A DNA stretch of 64,000 nt from JAZKID01 sp963714065. Its GTDB lineage: Bacteria > Pseudomonadota > Alphaproteobacteria > Rhizobiales > UBA4765. A program made the position numbers and the translations under genes. The stretch is from contig OY970226.1 of NCBI GenBank assembly GCA_963714065.1, forward strand, positions 992,001-1,056,000, read 5' to 3'. The notes under the pieces were generated by a model. That model did not search any database. It saw only the letters and a list, made by a program, of their open reading frames with translations, and was not told where the DNA came from. Below, piece after piece: positions 55,184-64,000 of this stretch (position 1 is the first letter of the stretch; each line of letters begins with the position of its first letter).

Positions 55184-55480
55184 CTCCGGCGATGCACCCT
55201 GCAAGCCAATATCGTTCATGCCCGCCTCCCGCAATTTATTAACGAGTGGTAAATAAAATACCCGCTTGCGCCGCAGGGCAAGACAAAACCGCCGGTTTTT
55301 GCTTCACGGCACTGCTTTATCCCAAGCATCCCGTGCATATCTGCCGGCGCGGCATAGGCATGATCGCCGATTTCGTATAAATCTCGAAATCGGCCCAGCG
55401 CAAATCATACCGGTATGGTTTGCGCGCTAAATCGCGCAGGGGAACTGCGCGAGGGGCGAACCTTGGAAGGGAACAAACGA

Positions 55481-55699
55481 ATGAAACTGGTTAACCTGGT
55501 AACCTACATCCTCGTCATCGTCGGCGCGATCAACTGGGGGCTGGTCGCCGCTCTGGACATGAATCTCGTAACCACCCTGTTCGGCGACGGCACGCAACTG
55601 ACGAAGATCGCCTATATCCTCGTCGGCATCTCCGGTGTCTATCAGCTGATCCCGCTGTCGAAATGCCTGACCAACAAGGGCGGCGGTTGCTGCTCTTAA
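55481..55699 (+). CDS. DUF378 family small membrane protein
   Basis: 72 residues with two membrane segments. The family pattern is clear: LVTYILVIVGAINWGLVAAL, then LTKIAYILVGISGVYQL. The C-terminus has cysteines (CLTNKGGGCCS), unusual for this family and possibly metal- or thiol-reactive. The ATG at 55481 has GGAAGGGAA upstream; the longer frame lacks support. A strong terminator follows. Role unknown. Confidence 0.85.
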   Translation: MKLVNLVTYILVIVGAINWGLVAALDMNLVTTLFGDGTQLTKIAYILVGISGVYQLIPLSKCLTNKGGGCCS

Positions 55700-55722
55700 T
55701 TGTCAGACCATATATTCATATG

Positions 55723-55750
55723 AAGTGCGCCTCTTCAGGCGCACTTTTTA
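55723..55750 (+). terminator. Intrinsic terminator after the DUF378 gene
   Basis: Stem AAGTGCGCCT / AGGCGCACTT (10 pairs, loop CTTC) followed by TTTTTAA, 23 bases after the stop. It faces the convergent DUF2783 gene, which ends at 55802. Confidence 0.85.
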
Positions 55751-55801
55751 ATTTTAGAAATTCATTTTTCGGATCTTTATGCGCATGATGCGCCGTGACG
55801 C

Positions 55802-55996
55802 TCAAGCTTTGCGCGCTTCCCGCAAGGCCGCTTTCAGCACCTCGATATCGCCGATCTGATTGGCGAGAATAAGGATCAGGCGCGCATTCAGGCTTGCGCT
55901 CTCCTCGAAACTCAAGCCTTCATGCGCGCTAACAAGCGATGCGTAGAACTCGTCGCCCTTTATGCCGAGGCGGTCCGTCCCCAGATCTTGCGTCAT
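55802..55996 (-). CDS. DUF2783 family protein
   Basis: 64 residues. The family pattern is visible: FYASLVSAHEGLSFEESASL, then NARLILILANQIGD. These proteins are encoded next to flavin monooxygenases of aromatic degradation in Alphaproteobacteria; the function is unknown. It overlaps the monooxygenase stop by four bases (ATGA) and is the last gene of the hmgA operon. Confidence 0.82.
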   Translation of the reverse strand: MTQDLGTDRLGIKGDEFYASLVSAHEGLSFEESASLNARLILILANQIGDIEVLKAALREARKA

Positions 55997-57555
55997 GATA
56001 TATCTCCCAAAGCGCGCCGATGCGCTTTTCCGATAGCGTTGATATCATATTCCGAAAATCTTGCCGCGATATGCTGGTCTGGCCTGACCAGATAGGTCAG
56101 GCCCTTGCCATAACGGGCAAGCGCGATATCGCTGCCCTGATCGATCAGGACATGCCGGAGCGCTTCCAATTTTTTTGATGGCGCAAAGCCGCAGGTCAGC
56201 ACACAGAACTCATTGCCGAGCCGGTCGAGCAGCCAGTGCTCATTGAGCGGCGCATCGGGGCAAGGCAAACCAGGCACAAGGCCTTCGTCATTCGCGGCAG
56301 GCGTCTGCAAGGAATATGGAGTGAGCGCATGCGGCGTGGACAGCCTGCCCGAATTCACCAACTTGCGCGCAAATTGTTGCGAGCCCGCCAGTTGCAGCAC
56401 GGCACGCTGCAGGATTTTTTCCATGTCCGAGCGCGGTGTCGTAAAACGCGTGGCGCGCGCCGAATGCAGCGCGTTCTCGTCGGCTGCCGGGATGCGCTCT
56501 TCATCATAGCTATCGAGAAGTGCGGGAGATGCTTCGCCTTTCAGAACAAGGCTAAGCTTCCATATGAGATTGTCGATATCCTGAATGCCACCATTTCCCC
56601 CGCGTGCGCCGAAGGGCGAGACGACATGCGCCGCATCGCCCGCAAAGATCACCCGTTCGTGCACGAATTTTTGCAATCTGCGGCAATGAAAGGAATAGAC
56701 CGTCACCCAATCGAGATCGAAGGTGCGGCCCGGCAGCATGTCCCGCACGCGTGCCGCCACCCTGTCCGGATTTTTCTCCGTCTCCGGATCGGCATTTTTT
56801 CCAAGCTCGAAATCGATGCGATAAAGATTGTCCGGCTGCCTGTGCAGCAAAACGGAATGGCCGGGATGGAAGGGTGGATCGAACCAGAACCAGCGCTCGG
56901 AAGGAAACTCCGCCTCCATGGCGATATCGGCAATCAGGAACCGCTCCTCGAACGCTTCGCCTTCGAATGCGAGATCGAGTTTTTTGCGCAGCGTGGAATG
57001 CGCGCCGTCGCAAGCCAGCACATATTGCCCGTGCAATTTATAAGAGCCCTCCGGCGTCTCGATCGTGACGGTTGCACCTTTTTCGTCTTGCAAGATACCG
57101 GCCGCACGATTTTTCCAGCGAAGCTGCACGAGGCTGGGATAATCCTGCAGGCGTTTCACCAGCGCCTGCTCCAATTTCCATTGCGGCAGATTGATAAAGG
57201 CCGGCATTTTATGACCGGCCTCGGGCAGAAGATCGAAAGAATAGACTTCCCTGTCGCGATGAAACAGGCGGCCGACCTTCCATGTCACGCCCTGGGCAAC
57301 CAGCTCTTCGCCGATGCCGAGACGATCGTAAATTTCGAGCGTGCGCTTTGCCCAGCAGATGGCGCGCGAGCCTGTCGATAAGCGGTCGCTATCGTCGAGC
57401 ACGATACATTTGATGCCATGCACGGCCAGATCGAGCGCCGCGGTAAGGCCAACAGGGCCGGTACCGACGATGATAACCGGCACGTTTTCGATTTCGCCGG
57501 TCTTGATACCGCGCGGCGTTTCAAAGGCAAATACCGTATCGCTGCCGCGCGTCAT
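55993..57555 (-). CDS. FAD-dependent aromatic monooxygenase (PheA/TfdB-MhpA type)
   Basis: 520 residues. An N-terminal Rossmann motif VIIVGTGPVGLTAALDLA, a mid-protein ADGAHS-like DGAHSTLRK, and the FAD motif GDAAHVVSPFGARGGN are those of class A flavoprotein hydroxylases, which add one oxygen to a phenolic ring using NAD(P)H. The C-terminal thioredoxin-like part follows (about 410-515). Being in the homogentisate operon, it may produce a ring-cleavage substrate such as homogentisate or gentisate; the exact substrate is not readable. Confidence 0.85.
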   Translation of the reverse strand: MTRGSDTVFAFETPRGIKTGEIENVPVIIVGTGPVGLTAALDLAVHGIKCIVLDDSDRLSTGSRAICWAKRTLEIYDRLGIGEELVAQGVTWKVGRLFHRDREVYSFDLLPEAGHKMPAFINLPQWKLEQALVKRLQDYPSLVQLRWKNRAAGILQDEKGATVTIETPEGSYKLHGQYVLACDGAHSTLRKKLDLAFEGEAFEERFLIADIAMEAEFPSERWFWFDPPFHPGHSVLLHRQPDNLYRIDFELGKNADPETEKNPDRVAARVRDMLPGRTFDLDWVTVYSFHCRRLQKFVHERVIFAGDAAHVVSPFGARGGNGGIQDIDNLIWKLSLVLKGEASPALLDSYDEERIPAADENALHSARATRFTTPRSDMEKILQRAVLQLAGSQQFARKLVNSGRLSTPHALTPYSLQTPAANDEGLVPGLPCPDAPLNEHWLLDRLGNEFCVLTCGFAPSKKLEALRHVLIDQGSDIALARYGKGLTYLVRPDQHIAARFSEYDINAIGKAHRRALGDIS

Positions 57556-57587
57556 GCGGCTTTAGTCTTTGTCATTCGGCCGACGCC

Positions 57588-58562
57588 TCATTTATTTTGC
57601 AGCGCGTGCCACATATCCTGATCGCGTGCATCCGTCCAGATTGTCGGGTGATCCTGCCCCTTCGCCTCGTCATAGGCGCGCGCTACGTTGAAGGGCTGGC
57701 AGTGCTCGAAAATCGCATAAGCGCCGAATTTCGGTTGCATGGCTTTCTGACATTCGTCGAAGGCTTGCTTCAACGTCAGGTTTTTTTTCGCGCTTTGCTC
57801 GACAGAACTGTACAACGTACCCAGAAAATCGCGCGTGAGAGCGATCGCCTCGTTGACTTTATCCTTGCCGATGAGTGCCGCTCCCCGGCCCGGCACCAGC
57901 GCGCTCGCCTTGAACTTTGCGATATGATCGAGCGTCTTCGGCCAATCCCTGTAATGCGCATCGCCGCAATAACAGGCGGAATGATATTCGACGAGATCGC
58001 CGGTGAAAATCACGTTCGCATCCGGAACATAGGCAACCGTGTCGCCCGCCGTGTGGCCGCGCCCCAAAAACATGATATCGACACGGCGCTTGTTCGAAGA
58101 CTTGCCCATGAAGAGAGTCATCTTTTCTTTAAATGTGATCGTCGGCCAGGTGAGGCCGGGAATGGTTTCGGCGGCCTGAAACAGGCGCGGGAAACGGCCG
58201 ACTTCGGATGCCCAATCCTGTAGCCCGCGTTCTTTTATAAGTTCATAGGTGCCTTCGGAAGCAATAATTTCATCCGCATTATAGGCGGAAGCGCCGAGCA
58301 CGCGCACGGCATGATAATGCGAGAGCAGCACATAGCGGATCGGCTTGTCGGTAATGCTGCGCACACAATCGATGACTTTCTGCGCCATTTTCGGCGTCGC
58401 CTGCGCATCGATGATCATAACCAAATCGTCGCCGATGATGACGCCGGTATTCGGATCGCCTTCGGCAGTGAAAGCGTAAAGCCCTTTACCGATTTCGGTG
58501 AAGGAAATCTTCTTCTCCGCCATGTCGCCGCTGCTCGCGAATTTTTTTGCGGGCGTTGTCAT
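57588..58562 (-). CDS. Metallo-beta-lactamase-fold protein with atypical metal motif
   Basis: 324 residues. It has the MBL fold (GVIIGDDLVMIID, YVLLSHYHAVRVLGAS, GRGHTAGDTV, FTGDLVEYH). The usual HxHxDH motif reads H-Y-H-A-V-R here, so the second-metal Asp and His are replaced by Val and Arg; a one-metal or altered site is likely. It overlaps the FAH-like gene by four bases and precedes the monooxygenase by 32 bases, so it probably hydrolyses an intermediate or thioester of aromatic catabolism (inference). Confidence 0.8.
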   Translation of the reverse strand: MTTPAKKFASSGDMAEKKISFTEIGKGLYAFTAEGDPNTGVIIGDDLVMIIDAQATPKMAQKVIDCVRSITDKPIRYVLLSHYHAVRVLGASAYNADEIIASEGTYELIKERGLQDWASEVGRFPRLFQAAETIPGLTWPTITFKEKMTLFMGKSSNKRRVDIMFLGRGHTAGDTVAYVPDANVIFTGDLVEYHSACYCGDAHYRDWPKTLDHIAKFKASALVPGRGAALIGKDKVNEAIALTRDFLGTLYSSVEQSAKKNLTLKQAFDECQKAMQPKFGAYAIFEHCQPFNVARAYDEAKGQDHPTIWTDARDQDMWHALQNK

Positions 58563-59581
58563 TTATATTCCTCCACTGTCTGTTCGATGGCGCCAAAAAT
58601 ACTGTGGTGATGCTCGTCTTTCATCTCTATCCGCACCACATCGCCGAATTTCAAAAAAGGCGTGACGGCTTTTCCGGTCTCCAGCGTTTCGACCGTTCGC
58701 TGCTCGGCAATGCAGGAGTAACCAACGCCGCCTTGCGTAACCGGTTTGCCTGGCCCGCCGTCCTTGCCGCGGTTCGAGACCGTGCCCGCGCCGATAATCG
58801 TTCCGGCCCCCAAAGGCCGTGTTTTTGCGGCATGCGCGATCAGGGCCGGGAAATCGAACGTCATGTCGATGTGGGGCAGCGCACGGCCGAAACCCTTGCC
58901 GTTGAGATCGACGCAAAGGGGCAGATGCACTGCGCCGCCATCCCATTTATCGCCAAGCTCATCAGGTGTGACGGCAACCGGCGTGAAGGCCGTCCATGGC
59001 TTCGACTGGAAGAAACCGAAACCCTTTGCAAGCTCGGCCGGCGTCAGATTGCGCAAGGTGACGTCGTTCACCAGCATGACGAGCTTGATATGGTTGCGCG
59101 CTTTCTGCGCGCCGACACCCATCGGCACATCGTCGGTGACGATGGCGACTTCCGCTTCCAGATCGATGCCCCAGGCTTCGTCCGCCAGCTTGATGGAATC
59201 GCGCGGGCCCAAAAAACTATCCGAGCCGCCTTGATAAATCAGCGGATCTGTCCAGAAACTGTCCGGCATCTCGGCGCCGCGCGCCTTGCGCACCAGCTGC
59301 ACATGATTCACATAAGCCGAACAATCGGCCCATTGATAGGCACGCGGCAGGGGCGAACACGCTTCGTGTTCGTGAAAACGCTCCTCCGGCACGGCATGGT
59401 TTTCGAGGCTCTCGTAAATCAGGCGCAGATGCGGCTCGATGTGCGCCCAGTCGTCGAGCGCCGCCTGCAGGGTTGGCGCAATCCGGCTAGCATCGGTGCA
59501 ACGTGTGAGATCTTTCGAGACGACAACAAGGCGGCCGTCACGGCTTTTGCCTCTGCGGTCTTTTAATGTGGCGAGTTTCAT
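58559..59581 (-). CDS. Fumarylacetoacetate hydrolase family protein
   Basis: 340 residues. The FAH fold signatures [15 protein letters not shown] (metal acids) and [13 protein letters not shown] are present. Following hmgA directly (ATGA overlap, which fixes the ATG at 59581) and with maiA divergent nearby, it is very likely the fumarylacetoacetase that releases fumarate and acetoacetate. The longer frame extending into hmgA is spurious. Confidence 0.85.
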   Translation of the reverse strand: MKLATLKDRRGKSRDGRLVVVSKDLTRCTDASRIAPTLQAALDDWAHIEPHLRLIYESLENHAVPEERFHEHEACSPLPRAYQWADCSAYVNHVQLVRKARGAEMPDSFWTDPLIYQGGSDSFLGPRDSIKLADEAWGIDLEAEVAIVTDDVPMGVGAQKARNHIKLVMLVNDVTLRNLTPAELAKGFGFFQSKPWTAFTPVAVTPDELGDKWDGGAVHLPLCVDLNGKGFGRALPHIDMTFDFPALIAHAAKTRPLGAGTIIGAGTVSNRGKDGGPGKPVTQGGVGYSCIAEQRTVETLETGKAVTPFLKFGDVVRIEMKDEHHHSIFGAIEQTVEEYK

Positions 59582-60873
59582 GGTTTCCCGTTGAATTTCT
59601 TTTTCAAACCGGCCCAGCAGTCGACATAATCGTCCTGCAATGTCCCGCATTCGATGGCAAATTTCGTAACCTGCTGCGGAAAGCGCGTTTCGAACATGAA
59701 GGCGAGCGTGTTTTCCATTTTCACGGGTTTCAACTCGGTATTACTCGCTTTCTCGAAACCTTCCGCATCGGGCCCATGCGGCAGCATGCAATTATGCAAT
59801 GAGATGCCGCCCGGCAGGAAGCCTTCCTTGCGCACTTCATACTGGCCGTAAATCAAACCCATGAATTCCGACATGATATTCATGTGATACCAGGGCGGTC
59901 GGAACGTGTTTTCGGCGACCGACCAGCGCTCCGGGAAAATCACGAGATCGACATTGGCGGTGCCTTCGGTTTCGGAAGGTGCGGTGAGCACGGTGAAAAT
60001 CGATGGGTCGGGATGATCGAACAAAAGCGCGCCTACGGGCGAAAACATGCGCATGTCATATTTATATGGCGCGTAATTGCCATGCCAGGCGACGACGTCA
60101 AGCGGCGAGTGCGGCAGCCACGTCTCAAAAAACTTGCCGCCCCATTTGATGATCAGGCGCGTTTTTTCGTCTTTATCCTCGAAGGCGGCGACAGGTGTCT
60201 TGAAATCGCGCGAATTGGCAAGGCAGTTGGCACCGATGGGCCCGCGGTCGGGCAGCGTGAATTTCGCACCGTAATTCTCACAGACATAGCCACGTGCAGG
60301 CCCCTCTAGCAACTCGACACGGAACTTCACGCCACGCGGGATGACACAAAGTTCACCCGGCGCGATTTCGATCTTGCCGAAATCTGTGAAGAAAAGAAGC
60401 TTTCCCTGTTGCGGCAAAATCAGCAGCTCGCCGTCGGCACTGTAAAAAATCTCGTTTTCCATCGAGGCGGTAACGAGGAAAATATGCGCCGCCATCCCGT
60501 TATGCGTGCCTACATCGCCGCCCAGCGTCATGGTGCGCATGCCGGTGATGAAAGTAAGCTTCTCTTTCGGAATCGGCAGCGGCCCCCAGCGCAGTTGCGA
60601 TAGCGGATAGTCAATCTCTTCGCGCGAAGGCGATGTTTTCCAGAACGGCAGATCGAAGCGCGTAAAACGGCCAGTGTGGCGCACGCTCGGGCGAATGCGG
60701 TACAGCCAGGAACGTTCGTTTTCCGAGCGCGGCGCCGTGAAGGGCGAGCCGGAAAGCTGCTCGGCATAAAGCCCATAGGCGGGCCGTTGCGGCGAATTGC
60801 GCCCCTGCGGCAGCGCGCCGGGCAATGCTTCCGATTCGAAATCATTGCCGAAGCCGGGCATATAGGCAGCCAT
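59578..60873 (-). CDS. hmgA: Homogentisate 1,2-dioxygenase
   Basis: Opens the aromatic ring of homogentisate to maleylacetoacetate. The 431-residue protein has the typical start ([20 protein letters not shown]) and iron-site stretches [18 protein letters not shown] and [15 protein letters not shown]. The ATG at 60873 is preceded by GAGGTG six bases upstream; an earlier GTG has no such site. It begins the five-gene minus-strand operon and is divergent from maiA. Confidence 0.95.
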   Translation of the reverse strand: MAAYMPGFGNDFESEALPGALPQGRNSPQRPAYGLYAEQLSGSPFTAPRSENERSWLYRIRPSVRHTGRFTRFDLPFWKTSPSREEIDYPLSQLRWGPLPIPKEKLTFITGMRTMTLGGDVGTHNGMAAHIFLVTASMENEIFYSADGELLILPQQGKLLFFTDFGKIEIAPGELCVIPRGVKFRVELLEGPARGYVCENYGAKFTLPDRGPIGANCLANSRDFKTPVAAFEDKDEKTRLIIKWGGKFFETWLPHSPLDVVAWHGNYAPYKYDMRMFSPVGALLFDHPDPSIFTVLTAPSETEGTANVDLVIFPERWSVAENTFRPPWYHMNIMSEFMGLIYGQYEVRKEGFLPGGISLHNCMLPHGPDAEGFEKASNTELKPVKMENTLAFMFETRFPQQVTKFAIECGTLQDDYVDCWAGLKKKFNGKP

Positions 60874-60935
60874 GAACACCTCACAACTCTACTGCGGCGG
60901 CCGTCTGGGGCGTCGCTTCTGTGCTCGAATGCTCA

Positions 60936-60950
60936 TGTACCATATGTACA
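60936..60950. promoter_or_regulatory. Small inverted repeat between hmgA and maiA
   Basis: TGTAC (60936-60940) and GTACA (60946-60950) flank CATAT in the 202-base space between the divergent hmgA and maiA genes. Placed 63 bases from the hmgA ATG and 126 from maiA, it could be the site of a regulator of homogentisate use. The arms are only five bases. Confidence 0.3.
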
Positions 60951-61075
60951 CTCCGCTTCTGCGCTCCTCGCTCCTTCCAACCGGCCCGCCGCAGCGAGTT
61001 GTAGGAAAAGCCCCTTCTTTTTGCGCCAGAACGGCCAAGCTTTCAAGCGGCGAAGCGAAAGGTTATACAGGAGGC

Positions 61076-61704
61076 ATGAAGCTCTATTCCTATTTTCGCT
61101 CCGGCGCTGCCTATCGCGCGCGTATCGCCCTCAACCTGAAGGGCGTGCCTTACGACATAATCAGCGTTCACCTGCGCCGGGGAGAGCATCTTTCGCAAGA
61201 CTACAAGGCGATCAACCCGCAGGCGCGCATTCCGGCGCTCGAGCTTGACGACGGCATGGTGATTGCGCAATCGCCGGCAATCCTCGAATATCTCGAGGAA
61301 AAATACCCTGATCCTCCCCTGCTGCCGAAAGATCCAGCCCAGCGCGCCAGGGTACGCGCACTTGCGGCCATGATTGCCTGCGATATCCACCCGCTCAACA
61401 ATCTCGGCACCCTGAATTACCTGCGCGGAGAGCTTGCGCAAGGCGATGCCGCCGTCGACGCCTGGTGCGCGCACTGGATCAGGCAGGGATTTGCGGCGAT
61501 CGAGGCGATGATTTCGCCGGCACCTTACAGTTTCGGCAGGGATATCACGCTCGCCGATATTTATATCGTGCCGCAGGTGGCGACAGCGCAGCGGTTGAAC
61601 GTATCGCTTGACGGCTTTCCGAAAATCCTTGGCATTGACGCGGCCTGCAGGCAGCTTGACGCTTTCAAGCGCGCGCACCCGATGAACCAGCCCGATACGG
61701 AAGC

Positions 61705-61708
<4 letters not shown>
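61076..61708 (+). CDS. maiA: Maleylacetoacetate isomerase (zeta-class glutathione S-transferase)
   Basis: Glutathione-dependent cis-trans isomerisation of maleylacetoacetate to fumarylacetoacetate. The 210-residue protein has the zeta-class motif SYFRSGAAYRARIAL with the active Ser, then NPQARIPAL and QSPAILEYLEE. The ATG at 61076 gives the canonical MKLYSYF start and follows AGGAGG closely; a longer frame upstream is not supported. Divergent from hmgA and convergent with the ABC gene (four-base overlap of stops). It completes the hmgA-maiA-FAH route. Confidence 0.93.
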
Positions 61709-63306
<1,598 letters not shown>

Positions 63307-63307
63307 C

Positions 63308-64000
63308 TTAACGGTCTTTGGGATCGAGGGCATCGCGCAACCCGTCGCCGATGAAGTTCAGCGCGAACAGCGTCGTGGTCAGGAATAATGATGGGAAGAA
63401 CAAAAGCCAGTTGGCGCCCGGAATGTTGCGGGCTCCTTGCGAGATCAGCACGCCCCAGCTGGTCAGCGGCTCCTGCACGCCAAGGCCGAGAAAGGAAAGG
63501 AAGCTTTCCAGAATGATCACATGCGGCACCAGCAGCGTGACGAAAACGACGACGGGGCCAAGCGTGTTGGGAATGACATGCCGCCACAGCACGCCCCAGG
63601 GCGAAACGCCGAGCGCGCTCGCCGCCGTGACATATTCCTGGTTCTTGATGGTCAGCGTCTGCCCGCGCACGATGCGCGCCATGTCGAGCCAGAGTACGGC
63701 ACCGACGGCAATAAACATCAGCACGAAATTGCGCCCGAAGAAAACGACGAGCATGATGACGAAAAAGATGAAGGGCAGCGAGTACAGAATATCGACGATG
63801 CGCATCATGATCGTGTCCACGCGGCCACCGACGAAACCGGCAATCGCCCCATAGGTAACGCCGATCAGGAGGGCTACGAAACCGGCGAGCAGGCCGATGG
63901 AAAGGGAAATGCGCCCTGCGATCAGCGTGCGCGTGAGCAGATCGCGCCCGTTCGGATCGGTGCCGAAGAAGAAATAGCGCTGCTGCACCTTGGCGCTGAA
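63308..64000 (-). CDS. Peptide ABC transporter permease (YejE/DppC type), partial
   Basis: The frame is open to the right edge, so the N-terminus is missing; about 231 residues are present. Signature elements: FGTDPNGRDLLTRTL (the GTDxxGRD pattern after the first helix), several membrane segments, and the EAA loop TAASALGVSPWGVLWRHVIPN. The gene pairs with the ATPase downstream and is expected to continue, with yejB- and yejA-like genes, beyond the window. Confidence 0.9.
   Translation of the reverse strand, partial: FSAKVQQRYFFFGTDPNGRDLLTRTLIAGRISLSIGLLAGFVALLIGVTYGAIAGFVGGRVDTIMMRIVDILYSLPFIFFVIMLVVFFGRNFVLMFIAVGAVLWLDMARIVRGQTLTIKNQEYVTAASALGVSPWGVLWRHVIPNTLGPVVVFVTLLVPHVIILESFLSFLGLGVQEPLTSWGVLISQGARNIPGANWLLFFPSLFLTTTLFALNFIGDGLRDALDPKDR

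Noticed and set aside
60872..61075. A longer N-terminus for maiA
   Set aside because: The extension would cross the hmgA-maiA promoter region and has no family similarity; the canonical MKLYSYF start is at 61076.

Overview
The window looks like a chromosomal segment of an alphaproteobacterium. The evidence is the gene content (rpmH-rnpA-yidC-engB-argB, def-fmt-truA, dapD-dapE, rmuC), the GC-rich housekeeping genes, a TadG-like Flp pilus protein, and the homogentisate/DUF2783 cluster. No 16S rRNA or other species marker is present, so a finer placement is not supported. A lower-GC island of about 22 kb interrupts the chromosome at a tRNA-Arg gene.

Bases 1-10213 carry housekeeping genes: rmuC, def-fmt-truA (formyl-Met initiation and tRNA pseudouridylation), dapD-dapE (lysine and peptidoglycan), a secreted protein of unknown role, and a minus-strand operon rpmH-rnpA-yidC-engB-argB. 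That operon has a recognisable promoter and a terminator-like hairpin in its leader. Bases 10214-23089 are signalling and envelope genes. After a lone sensor kinase (+), nine minus-strand genes are packed together: a CHASE3 hybrid kinase with three receiver domains, CheR, CheB, a REC-PAS kinase with a one-base frameshift, a receiver, an HPt-REC-REC protein, a TPR/YaiO-type outer-membrane barrel, a HEAT-repeat membrane protein and a processive family 2 glycosyltransferase. The order suggests phospho-signalling control of an exported polysaccharide.

Bases 23449-45610 form an integrated element. The 3' end of tRNA-Arg(ACG) is repeated imperfectly (42 of 46 bases) at the far end, next to a tyrosine integrase and an excisionase-like gene. 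The cargo is antiviral: a complete five-gene Druantia type I-like operon (druABCDE), an EcoRII/Dcm-type restriction-modification set with its Vsr repair nuclease, and a 1108-residue protein of unknown class with a possible PD-(D/E)XK-like N-terminus. Several small regulators, operator-like palindromes and degenerate repeats lie between the restriction genes and the integrase.

Bases 45611-64000 return to host DNA: a TadG/VWA pilus protein, a two-partner-secretion-type exoprotein, a FAD oxidoreductase fused to a Rieske domain, a DUF4139 protein behind a gene with an out-of-frame 8-bp tandem repeat (possible phase variation), a DUF378 protein, and an aromatic/tyrosine degradation cluster (hmgA, FAH-family hydrolase, MBL-fold protein, FAD monooxygenase, DUF2783; maiA divergent). 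It ends with a peptide-type ABC transporter whose permease runs off the right edge.

All family names come from reading motifs; no database search was run.
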